This document shows positions 1 to 6,062 of a stretch of 9,559 nt of DNA, in pieces. The DNA comes from Deltaproteobacteria bacterium (GTDB taxonomy: Bacteria; Desulfobacterota; Desulfobacteria; Desulfobacterales; UBA11574). The translations under genes and the position numbers were made by a program. Location of the stretch: NCBI GenBank assembly GCA_019314155.1, contig JAFCZV010000175.1:1-9559 (forward strand), given 5' to 3'. The number at the start of each line of letters is the position of its first letter. The first letter of the stretch is position 1. The notes beneath the pieces were generated by a model. The model searched no databases, was not told the DNA's origin, and saw nothing but the letters and a program-made list of their open reading frames with translations.

Positions 1-781
1 CGTGTCCCAGAGAGGTTTGGACGATAAACGGTAAATTTACCACCCGGCTGCCCGGAAGGGTAAAAGTGGGCATTTAATTGCCTGTGGGCAAAATATTTTC
101 AACAATTGCAAAACGTTTATATGGATAGGGGGTGAGCATCTTTTCGTACATGGCCAGATATTTTTTTGTATAGTCAAGATAAGCATCTGCAAGATGAGCA
201 TCTTCTTTGAAAAAATAAGCTTCAAGAACAATATCGTTGTAACGGTCTTTTTTTAAAATATAGCGGGTGGAAGCCGCCAGATGCAAACTGTCCAGCGGGT
301 AATCAAACTGAAACGCAAAGGTTTCTGTTTTGCCATGTTTTTGCACGATCACGGATTCAGATTCTGAGACGGCAATAAAATTTTCCGGTAGCGTTACGGA
401 GAGTGCGTATTCAACAAGATCATCCGGTTGGGGATACCAATTGTCGATTAAAACCACATTGTTTTCATCGACAAAATTAATTCCCTTTTCAGGAAATATG
501 GATTCATAGCTGATCATTATTTCTTTGCCGCTCGTCATCTCCAGCTTGATGTTTTCATCAACGGCACGGGGGACGTCATTGCCGTCGATCTTCAATTCCC
601 GGAGGTTCCGAACGGACAGACCGATGCTCATGGGGGTATCCGTTTTAAGGCGTCCGGTCCCCGTGATTTTCCGTTCAGCAGGATTTATATGAACATCGAG
701 GGCGTAATATAGATTCGCACTCCAGCAGGTAACAGGCATAAAAATCATTAAAACAAAGACCAGTTTTCTCATTATGGGCAT
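1..781 (-). pseudogene. M1-family metallo-aminopeptidase-like gene, N-terminal part, interrupted by an in-frame TAA; runs off the window edge
   Basis: The reading frame starts at ATG 781-779, chosen because GGGGG lies 8 nt upstream; a second ATG at 772 is possible. Residues 1-22 form a signal peptide (MRK, hydrophobic run, then CWSA), so the product would be exported. Residues 25-235 look like the N-terminal beta domain of M1 peptidases and end in PYKRFAIVENILPTG, the region before the zinc-binding helix. The next codons are AAT and TAA (74-76), where I recall relatives having Tyr-Ser or Tyr-Gly before MP. The same frame resumes at once with ATG and reads MPTFTLPGSRVVNLPF to the edge, still clearly M1-like. 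The HEXXH zinc motif lies outside the window. The gene is therefore probably a recent pseudogene, unless TAA is a sequence error. It sits 53 bp downstream of the broken TPR gene, probably in one operon. The family call is recalled similarity, not a search. Confidence 0.75.
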
Positions 782-833
782 ACTCAATTCCCCCAAAAAA
801 AATATGAACAAACAGATGTAAGTGGTTGAACCG

Positions 834-1411
834 CTACTGTTTCATGCTTATTTTCAAATTTTCCACCAAATTTTCCACCGGTTGCCCGGTTGGCGATATT
901 GCAGCAGGATTTATTTTGACGAGTTCTTCCCATGCTTGAATGGTGCCTTCCAGGTCGTTTAAGTCATGCATAAGAACGATGCCTTTATTAAACCGAACGG
1001 TTTCATGGCCGGGGTCGATCTTTATTGCTTTATCAAATGCCTCAATGGCTTTCTTCGGTTGTCCGTTCCGGCGATACATTACACCCAAATCGTTCATAAC
1101 ATCGGCATTGTCGGGGTTCAGCTCCAGGGCTTTATTATATGCCCAAGATCTATCCATGCCGCAACATTATCAGGGCTTTCGGAGGTCCTTTTTTCAAGCT
1201 CGAAAATTTGGGCAGTGCTTTCAACTGAAGCACCCTGCTCTTTTTCAGCCGGCTGGGAAAGCATCGATTCCTGCACCGATGTGCCGGTTCCTGACTTATA
1301 AACGCCGAAAACGACACCCCCTAAGAAGCCAACCACCAGAGCAATGGAAGCGACCATCCACATGGTCTCCTTTTTTACCATTTTGCTATCTGGTTTTATT
1401 TTTTTCTCCAT
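834..1411 (-). pseudogene. membrane-anchored tetratricopeptide repeat protein, frameshifted by an internal deletion
   Basis: The first part (1411 down to 1118, 97 codons) starts at ATG 1411-1409 with AGGAGG 4 nt upstream. It has a basic N-terminus, one membrane segment (about residues 17-38, rich in V, G and A), a polar linker and the start of a TPR helix (AAWIDLG, residues 84-90). It then runs out of frame and stops. The second part, in another frame and ending at TAG 836-834, continues as TPR from AYNKALELNPDN: two repeats (DVMNDLGVMYRRNGQPKKAI; HETVRFNKGIVLMHDLNDL) and a C-terminal helix. By canonical 34-residue TPR spacing about 14 residues are missing between G90 and AYNK, so roughly 43 nt were lost. 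The second part has no good ribosome binding site, so separate translation is unlikely. An intact product would be an inner-membrane protein with the TPR domain on one face, a scaffold whose partners are unknown. The peptidase gene follows after 53 bp. Confidence 0.8.
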
Positions 1412-1479
1412 GCATCCTCCTGACTCTAATAAGCTGGAATTTCGGATGAATTTATCATGAAAGCACTACAATTCTTTAA

Positions 1480-1508
1480 AATATGCTACACTGTGGCATA
1501 TTCGTCAA
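1480..1508 (-). promoter_or_regulatory. promoter of the TPR/peptidase operon with a palindromic operator in its spacer
   Basis: Read on the minus strand, -35 TTGACG (1508-1503) and -10 CATATT (1485-1480) are separated by 17 nt. The spacer and -10 contain the palindrome ATGCTACACTGTGGCAT (plus strand, 1483-1499). Its arms extend to 1480-1502: 11 bp per arm, one mismatch, one central base. Transcription would start near 1473, giving a leader of about 60 nt. A bound protein would block RNA polymerase, so repression is the simplest reading. The TACA-N-TGTR core recalls BlaI/MecI/CopY-type operators (TACA, one or two bases, TGTA), but no regulator gene is present to confirm this. Confidence 0.55.
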
Positions 1509-1512
1509 TATT

Positions 1513-1528
1513 TAAATAGGCGGCGCGA
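1513..1528. repeat. direct repeat TAAATAGGCGGCGCGA, copy 1
   Basis: These 16 bases are identical to 1600-1615, which contain the end of the cupin gene. A shorter match, AAATAGGCGG, recurs at 2121-2130. This copy lies just upstream of the -35 box of the TPR promoter. It may be part of a small diverged non-coding repeat that also includes CAGCCCTGGG. Confidence 0.6.
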
Positions 1529-1598
1529 GCTATTCTGAGGATTTCAAAAAAGCGAAAAACGCAGCCCTGGGCCAAAAGATGCTGTTTATGGATGGAAA

Positions 1599-1919
1599 CT
1601 AAATAGGCGGCGCGATGGTCACCAGCACGCGCATTTGGCTTGTTGCCCGGATGCCGTGGGGTTCGCTGATGTCTGAAATCAGAACATCTCCCGGATGAGC
1701 AGGAAATTCACTCTCGTCTTTCCCCAGAAAAACACCGTCGCCTTCAAGGACCACGATACTGAGCTGGCCTTCGATATCATGGGAATGGATGGGCAGCTCC
1801 TGACCGGCCTTAAAATTGAAATTCAGAACCTTAAAATAAGGGGAGTCATGAACCAACAATCTTTTCATTGCCTTATCGCCAAAACCGCTTTCCTTAAACA
1901 CTTCGATTCTTTTTATCAT
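1599..1919 (-). CDS. small single-domain cupin protein
   Basis: This is a 106-residue protein, the usual size of a one-domain cupin. The start ATG 1919-1917 is supported by AAAGGAGA 7 nt upstream. Cupin motif 1 is seen at about residues 39-60 (G39, H45, H47, E50, Q52, G60) and motif 2 at about 76-90 (PGDVLISDISEPHGI, H88). H45, H47 and H88 are likely ligands of a single metal ion. The usual motif-1 glutamate appears as Q52, with E50 two residues earlier, so the metal site may be slightly atypical. There is no signal peptide, so it should be cytoplasmic. Members of this family include small dioxygenases, isomerases and ligand-sensing proteins; nothing here identifies a substrate. It is transcribed divergently from the kinase pair and shares an operator type with the TPR operon. 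I see no convincing terminator behind it. Confidence 0.85.
   Translation of the reverse strand: MIKRIEVFKESGFGDKAMKRLLVHDSPYFKVLNFNFKAGQELPIHSHDIEGQLSIVVLEGDGVFLGKDESEFPAHPGDVLISDISEPHGIRATSQMRVLVTIAPPI
1600..1615. repeat. direct repeat TAAATAGGCGGCGCGA, copy 2, overlapping the cupin stop codon
   Basis: This copy is identical to 1513-1528. On the minus strand it encodes the last cupin codons (APPI and most of the TAG stop), so an end of the repeat may have supplied the C-terminus of that protein. Confidence 0.6.
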
Positions 1920-1983
1920 GGCTGATTCTCCTTTCTTTTTTACATATTAAGATACATTGATTCGGTTTCAAAGCATCTATCCG

Positions 1984-2026
1984 TTGACAACAATACTACA
2001 GTGTAGCATTTTTAAGCGGTTGTCAA
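1984..2026. promoter_or_regulatory. divergent promoter region (cupin and kinase pair) with a palindromic operator
   Basis: On the plus strand, TTGACA (1984-1989) is followed by 17 nt and CATTTT (2007-2012), pointing to the kinase operon. On the minus strand, TTGACA (2026-2021) is followed by 15 nt and TACACT (2005-2000), pointing to the cupin gene. Between them is ATACTACAGTGTAGCAT (1993-2009), two half-sites of 8 bp with one mismatch around a single G. It matches the TPR operator at 15 of 17 positions when inverted, and its position between -35 and -10 is the same. One protein could repress both directions. The minus-strand -10 is the weaker assignment. Confidence 0.5.
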
Positions 2027-2270
2027 ATGGGGCGACATGAGAATTGCCACGGGCGGAGCTGAAGATTTTCAGAGATGCTCAACCTTTGAAGAAATGATTT
2101 TCCAGCCCTGGGTGAATTGAAAATAGGCGGTTGACTTCTGATGAAGGTTATGGTTGATTGCGTGTATATTTAATAAAACTCAACTTGGCGATTTGACTGA
2201 TTAATTTGGATGGTTTCTTAGAACGTCCATTCTCCAGAGAAGCGAACCGGCTGAAGATTTTACCGTTTAT
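2027..2270. other. non-coding leader between the divergent promoter and the kinase gene
   Basis: No gene is seen here. If the plus-strand promoter near 1984 is used, this is a leader of about 250 nt. It holds a short dyad CTGAA-gatt-TTCAG (2059-2072), a CAGCCCTGGG block (2103-2112) and AAATAGGCGG (2121-2130), both also present beside the cupin gene. I recognise no riboswitch. A nearer promoter for the kinases cannot be excluded. Confidence 0.4.
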
Positions 2271-2282
2271 ATGGGACGTGTC

Positions 2283-3758
2283 ATGGACAAAAATATTGAA
2301 AAGGAATATTTGCTCAAGGCGATTGGGGCTTTCAAACGAAGGTTCATTGTGGTTTCGCATGAATTTAAAATCCTGGCTGCAAACTGCCGGCCCGATGAGA
2401 TAACCGAAGCTGAAATTATCGGTAAATGCTGTCATGAACTCTTCTATGATCGATCCTCTCCATGTCAGAATTGTGCGGTAAAGGAGACTATTAAAGATGG
2501 CAAACCCACTTTAATGCCTAAGCCGGAAGATACATTGGATATGGATGAAATGCCGTGTTATTATGCCTATCCGATCTATTCCGGAGATGATATCGAAGCC
2601 TATGTAAGCATGGATTTTAACATCCCCACCAGAGGGGGTCTTGAAGAAAAACTACAACGCACCAATGCTTTTTTGCGGAATCTAATTTTTAGTGCTGTCG
2701 ACGGTGTTATTGCTTCGGACATGGAAGGAAAGATCCTCATTTTCAATGAAGCCGCTGCCAAGGTTTTCGGCTATACCATAGATGAAGCACTCAATAACGT
2801 GAAGGTTAGGGATATTTACCCCGAAAAAAACGCATTTGAGGTCATGCAGGACCTCAGAAGCGAGGATTACGGCGGCAAGGGAAAACTGAGATCTTATCTG
2901 GTAGACGTCATCAGTAAAAATGGTGAAATTGTTCCAATCTCACTCAATGCAGCCATTGTTTATGAAAACGGGCAGGAGGTGGCTACCATCGGTTTTTTTC
3001 ACGATCTGCGCGAGCAACTCCGAATGAAAGAGGAACTTGAAAAGACTCAGATTCAGCTTCTTCAGTCGGAAAAGATGGCTTCTTTAGGCAAACTGGCTGC
3101 AGGCGTGGCGCACCAGTTAAACAATCCTTTGGGAGGGATTACGCTGTTTACCAAGCTGATCATGGAAGAATACGACCTGGAGGACGGTGCAAAAGAAGAT
3201 TTAAACCGCATCCTGAAAGACGCCAACAGATGCCGGGACACGGTCAGAGAATTGCTGGAATTCACCCGACAGACCCGTCATTTAATGCGGCCCAGTGATG
3301 TCAACCGGGCCCTTACCCGCACCCTCTTTCTCCTCGAAAGCCAGACCCTGTTCCAGAATATAGATATCGTAAAAGACCTGGATGCTTCCCTTCCTCCTGT
3401 TTATGGCGACATTCAGCAGTTGAATCATCTATTCATGAATATAATTCTCAATGCAGCACAGGCCATGGTAGGCAAAGGGAAGCTTACGATAAAGAGCCGT
3501 CTGCTTTCCGATACCGATCGGGCCTGCATAGAGATATCCGATACCGGTCCGGGAATACCTGAAGATATTCTTCCCCATATATTTGAACCGTTCTTTACCA
3601 CCAAGGAAGAGGGGAAAGGGACCGGTCTGGGCCTCAGTCTGGCCTACAGAATCGTTGAAAATCACGGCGGCCATATCAAAGCTGAAAGTAAACCGGACGA
3701 GGGAACAAAACTTTTTATTGAGCTTCCCATTGCGGCCAAGGACCTCGAAGGAGATTAA
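2283..3758 (+). CDS. PAS-domain sensor histidine kinase
   Basis: The protein has 491 residues from ATG 2283 (GGGA 6 nt upstream); ATG 2271, four codons earlier, is equally in frame but has no clear ribosome binding site. Numbering from 2271, a first PAS-like domain (about 22-118) carries a cysteine group C53, C54, C65, C68 in the pattern CCHELF...PCQNC. A second PAS domain (about 133-247, FSAVDGVIASDMEGKI) is followed by a short coiled coil. The HisKA domain has the phosphoacceptor H281 in AAGVAHQLNNPL. The ATPase domain shows the N box (NIILNAAQA, 390-398), G1 (DTGPGIP, 424-430), F box (FEPFF, 438-442) and G2 (GTGLGLSL, 450-457). The residue after H281 is Q, where E is common. There is no membrane segment, so it senses a cytoplasmic signal; the cysteines suggest redox or metal. 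Its partner is the hybrid kinase 1 nt downstream. Confidence 0.93.
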   Translation: MDKNIEKEYLLKAIGAFKRRFIVVSHEFKILAANCRPDEITEAEIIGKCCHELFYDRSSPCQNCAVKETIKDGKPTLMPKPEDTLDMDEMPCYYAYPIYSGDDIEAYVSMDFNIPTRGGLEEKLQRTNAFLRNLIFSAVDGVIASDMEGKILIFNEAAAKVFGYTIDEALNNVKVRDIYPEKNAFEVMQDLRSEDYGGKGKLRSYLVDVISKNGEIVPISLNAAIVYENGQEVATIGFFHDLREQLRMKEELEKTQIQLLQSEKMASLGKLAAGVAHQLNNPLGGITLFTKLIMEEYDLEDGAKEDLNRILKDANRCRDTVRELLEFTRQTRHLMRPSDVNRALTRTLFLLESQTLFQNIDIVKDLDASLPPVYGDIQQLNHLFMNIILNAAQAMVGKGKLTIKSRLLSDTDRACIEISDTGPGIPEDILPHIFEPFFTTKEEGKGTGLGLSLAYRIVENHGGHIKAESKPDEGTKLFIELPIAAKDLEGD

Positions 3759-3759
3759 A

Positions 3760-5265
3760 GTGGAGATAACACCTGAAGCAACAGCATTGGTCGTGGATGA
3801 TGAACAGGATATCCGGGATGCCTCCGAGCGGATTCTCACCCGGGTAGGTCTTCGGGTTCTAAAGGCGTCCCGCGGGGATGAAGCGCTGAGTGTTTTGGCA
3901 AAAGAAAACGTCGACATTGTTCTACTCGATTTGAAAATGCCGGGCATGGACGGTCTGGAGGTTCTCAGTCGAATTAGTGCCAAATACAAAAAAATTCAAG
4001 TCATAGTAATTACGGGATATGCTACCGTAGAAACAGCCATCGAGGCCATGAAACAGGGGGCCTACGATTTTATCGCCAAACCCTTTGATCCGGATCAGCT
4101 CCGCATAGTCGTCAGTCGTGCCTGGGAGAAAATTCGCCTCACCCGTGATGCTGAAGAACTGGAACGTAAAAGACAAAGGACCTTGTCTGATCTGGATACG
4201 GAGAAAAGCCGCATTCGTACCATTATCGAATCTTTCCCCAGCGGTGTTGTGGTAACCGATCCCAAAGGACGGGTGGTTTTGATGAACCCGGCCTTCAGGC
4301 AACTTCTCGGTCTGAATCCCGATTTGAACGCCGGCAGTCGTATAGAGGACTACCTGCCGGACAAAAAACTCTGTAATCTTGTAATGGAAATATCCCAGGG
4401 GAAACATGTGGACTTTGATGATATCCCTGATTATGAGTTTTCTTTATCAGATGAAAAACATTTTCTGGCCAGCGGCCAGCCGGTTTTAGGCGAGAGAAAA
4501 GAGTGTCTTGGGGCGGTTTTAAATATTGTGGATATAACCGCCATGAAGCTTTTGGATCAGCTTAAATCGGAATTCGTGGCAAAGGTTTCTCACGAATTGC
4601 GCTCACCGCTTTCGACCATCCACGAACAGCTGGCACTGGTAATCAGAGACATGGTTGGTGATGACTTTGCACAAGATCAGCACATACTGGCCCGTGCCAG
4701 GGAAAAGACCCGGGGGTTAATTTCACTTATTGGAGACCTGCTCGATCTGTCGCGCATCGAAGAAGGAATTATTTGCCAGGAACCCCAACCTGTCCGGCTC
4801 GAAGAGCTTCTTGAAAATATAGTGGATTTTCTTGGAACCTCCTCAAAGAAAAAGACCCAGTCCCTTACACTCGACCTTCCGGAAGATCCCCTCCCCGTCC
4901 TCACCGCAGATCCCATTGCCCTGGAAAGTATCTTCGGAAACCTTATCACCAATGCCATCAACTACACCCAGGATGGCGGGGAAATAAAGGTAGCAATCGA
5001 AATGGCGGGAATCAATGTCCGTGTAACCGTTAGGGATAATGGATTCGGAATCGCGGATAAATACCTGGACAAGATTTTTGAAAGATTTTACCGGGTCCAG
5101 GACGAAAAGACCAGATACATTACCGGGACCGGTCTTGGTCTGCCCATCGTAAAAGGGCTTTTAGATTCCATGGGCGGGTTTATCAGTGTGGAAAGCACCT
5201 TTGGAAAAGGAAGCCTGTTTACCGTTCTTCTTCCCGTCAATAGCCAAACGACCGTTAAAAAATAG
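3760..5265 (+). CDS. hybrid kinase: N-terminal receiver, PAS, histidine kinase
   Basis: The chosen start is GTG 3760, with AAGGAGA 5 nt upstream and only one base after the stop of the first kinase; the open frame extends further upstream but overlaps that gene. The product has 501 residues. A receiver domain (about 8-120) shows acidic pair D13 and D14, phosphoacceptor D57 (LLDLKMPGMDG), T85 and K107 (AKPF). A helical linker (about 128-152) leads to a PAS domain (about 153-262). HisKA has H278 in VSHELRSPLS; the ATPase domain has the N box (N394, N398), G1 (DNGFGIA, 426-432), F box (FERFYR, 440-445) and G2 (GTGLGLPI, 456-463). No DNA-binding or other output domain is present. The first kinase probably phosphorylates D57 and so tunes the second kinase; the final response regulator must be encoded elsewhere. 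The protein is cytoplasmic. Confidence 0.93.
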   Translation: MEITPEATALVVDDEQDIRDASERILTRVGLRVLKASRGDEALSVLAKENVDIVLLDLKMPGMDGLEVLSRISAKYKKIQVIVITGYATVETAIEAMKQGAYDFIAKPFDPDQLRIVVSRAWEKIRLTRDAEELERKRQRTLSDLDTEKSRIRTIIESFPSGVVVTDPKGRVVLMNPAFRQLLGLNPDLNAGSRIEDYLPDKKLCNLVMEISQGKHVDFDDIPDYEFSLSDEKHFLASGQPVLGERKECLGAVLNIVDITAMKLLDQLKSEFVAKVSHELRSPLSTIHEQLALVIRDMVGDDFAQDQHILARAREKTRGLISLIGDLLDLSRIEEGIICQEPQPVRLEELLENIVDFLGTSSKKKTQSLTLDLPEDPLPVLTADPIALESIFGNLITNAINYTQDGGEIKVAIEMAGINVRVTVRDNGFGIADKYLDKIFERFYRVQDEKTRYITGTGLGLPIVKGLLDSMGGFISVESTFGKGSLFTVLLPVNSQTTVKK

Positions 5266-5568
5266 CCCTTTTTTTATACCGATCCAAATTAGCAGAGGGC
5301 CAGGGGCGTTAGGCCGTGGGTATCTACTTCTCTCCGAAAAAACCACCATTGTTTGTTATACCGTCTTTGATATACGTCGATCCTATCTTCATCCCCCAAC
5401 AAAACTACCACAATGTGACACTCATTTCTTGACTTCGTCAGGTTTATACACATTTTTAAGAGATGTTAAAGCTGACTTAACGGGAGAATTATAAAAGTTT
5501 GTCCCCAGTGAAACGAAAATTTTAAAGTCAGGGTTTTTATAATTTTCACAAATCAAAGGAGGGACACC
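5266..5568. other. non-coding spacer after the kinase operon
   Basis: About 300 bases without a supported gene. It holds an A-rich/T-rich pair just after the kinase stop (AAAAAATAGCCCTTTTTTT), too weak to call a terminator with confidence, then repeat copy A with its CCACAATGTGACAC block, and a short dyad GTTAA-N7-TTAAC (5465-5481) ahead of the small ORF. No promoter with two good boxes stands out. Confidence 0.4.
5321..5421 (+). repeat. intergenic direct repeat, copy A (core 5321-5388, block to 5421)
   Basis: The core resembles 7319-7381. Over about 52 bases from AAAAAACCAYCATTG through CCGTCTTTGATAT to GATCCTATCT the two copies differ at about 6-7 positions, including one gap. Copy A goes on through TTCATCCC (5388-5395) and, after 12 nt, CCACAATGTGACAC (5408-5421); that pair also occurs at 8540-8571 with 10 nt between. 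I see no coding function. Confidence 0.65.
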
Positions 5569-5688
5569 ATGAAAATACAATCGAATGAAAAAATTGAGAC
5601 GCTCAAAAACAACGTGAAGGGTCAAATAGTGCTTCCCGATGATCTTGGGAAAGCAAGTCTTGATGAACTTGGAAAGAAATGGGGCTGA
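5569..5688 (+). CDS. 39-residue small ORF, function unknown, possibly a gene remnant
   Basis: ATG 5569 lies 5 nt after a near-ideal ribosome binding site AAAGGAGGG (5555-5563); the frame closes at TGA 5686-5688. The peptide is polar and lysine-rich (MKIQSNEKIETLKNNVKGQ, then IVLPDDLGKASLDELGKKWG), with no signal peptide, membrane segment or cysteine. The part LKNNVKGQIVLPDD loosely resembles the extreme N-terminus of FAD-linked oxidases (berberine bridge type, LxxxxxGxxxxPxD), but what follows does not, so it could be the stump of a deleted gene or a genuine small protein. That resemblance is from memory and weak. It stands alone between two repeat-rich spacers, and no clear promoter or terminator was found. 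Confidence 0.45.
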   Translation: MKIQSNEKIETLKNNVKGQIVLPDDLGKASLDELGKKWG

Positions 5689-5783
5689 TTATCACTTCAA
5701 TTCCACGCATTTTCCAAGATTGGTCATTTTTTTGTTTTAAGCATTCTTGTCCGCCTGTTTTGTGGAGGATCACTTGAACCCAG

Positions 5784-5832
5784 ACCTCTGCTCTCTGACT
5801 TCTGCCCTCTGACTTCTGCCCTCTGCTCTCAG
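5784..5832 (+). repeat. period-7 array, unit MYYTCTG, about seven units
   Basis: Read in steps of seven from 5784, six consecutive units fit MYYTCTG (for example ACTTCTG then CCCTCTG, a pair that occurs twice in tandem) and the seventh is CTCTCAG. The strand is almost entirely pyrimidine plus G. The period is not a multiple of three and the stretch lies outside any gene. Confidence 0.75.
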
Positions 5833-5921
5833 CCCCTGACCTCCGACTGTCGCCTTTCTGCAGGAATTCGGAATCCTTCGGAACGGCGGCATTAGGTTTG
5901 AGGATCGCTCTGTTCTCTGAA

Positions 5922-5949
5922 TTGATGATTTATGATTGTTGATTGAAGG
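5922..5949 (+). repeat. period-7 array, unit TTKWTGA, four units
   Basis: Three units fit TTKWTGA (TTGATGA, TTTATGA, TTGTTGA) and a fourth, TTGAAGG, is degenerate. The array lies 32 bp upstream of the -35 box of the ATPase promoter. It is short, so it gains weight mainly from the other period-7 arrays. Confidence 0.5.
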
Positions 5950-5980
5950 TGTCGATTCGCTCCGGTTATAAAAAATTATA

Positions 5981-6008
5981 TTGACATATTAATATATTAT
6001 GGTATACG
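5981..6008 (+). promoter_or_regulatory. sigma70-like promoter of the ATPase gene
   Basis: A perfect -35 TTGACA (5981-5986), 16 nt, then -10 TATACG (6003-6008). The spacer is A/T-only up to its last two bases and contains the perfect palindrome TAATATATTA (5990-5999). An 8-bp direct repeat CGTTAATA occurs at 6007-6014 and 6036-6043. Either could be a regulator site. The leader would be about 45 nt. Confidence 0.6.
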
Positions 6009-6062
6009 TTAATACCGAACCGTAATTTGACGAATCGTTAATAACGCAAAAGGTGGATCAAC

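Noticed and set aside
940..1449. Plus-strand open frames across the TPR gene
   Set aside because: These are antisense shadows of the TPR codons; the minus strand gives clear TPR motifs and a membrane anchor.
1543..1572. Intrinsic terminator after the cupin gene (minus strand GCG-TTTTT-CGC then T-run)
   Set aside because: The stem is only three base pairs, and the neighbouring GCCCAGGGC cannot form a loop; too weak to annotate.
3583..3759. Longer N-terminus of the hybrid kinase from an upstream ATG
   Set aside because: It would overlap the first kinase by 176 bp and is low-complexity frame-shadow sequence; GTG 3760 has an excellent ribosome binding site and starts just before the receiver domain.
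5254..5278. Terminator after the kinase operon (AAAAAATAGCCCTTTTTTT)
   Set aside because: The stem would be A-T only with no G-C pairs; a real terminator is not supported.
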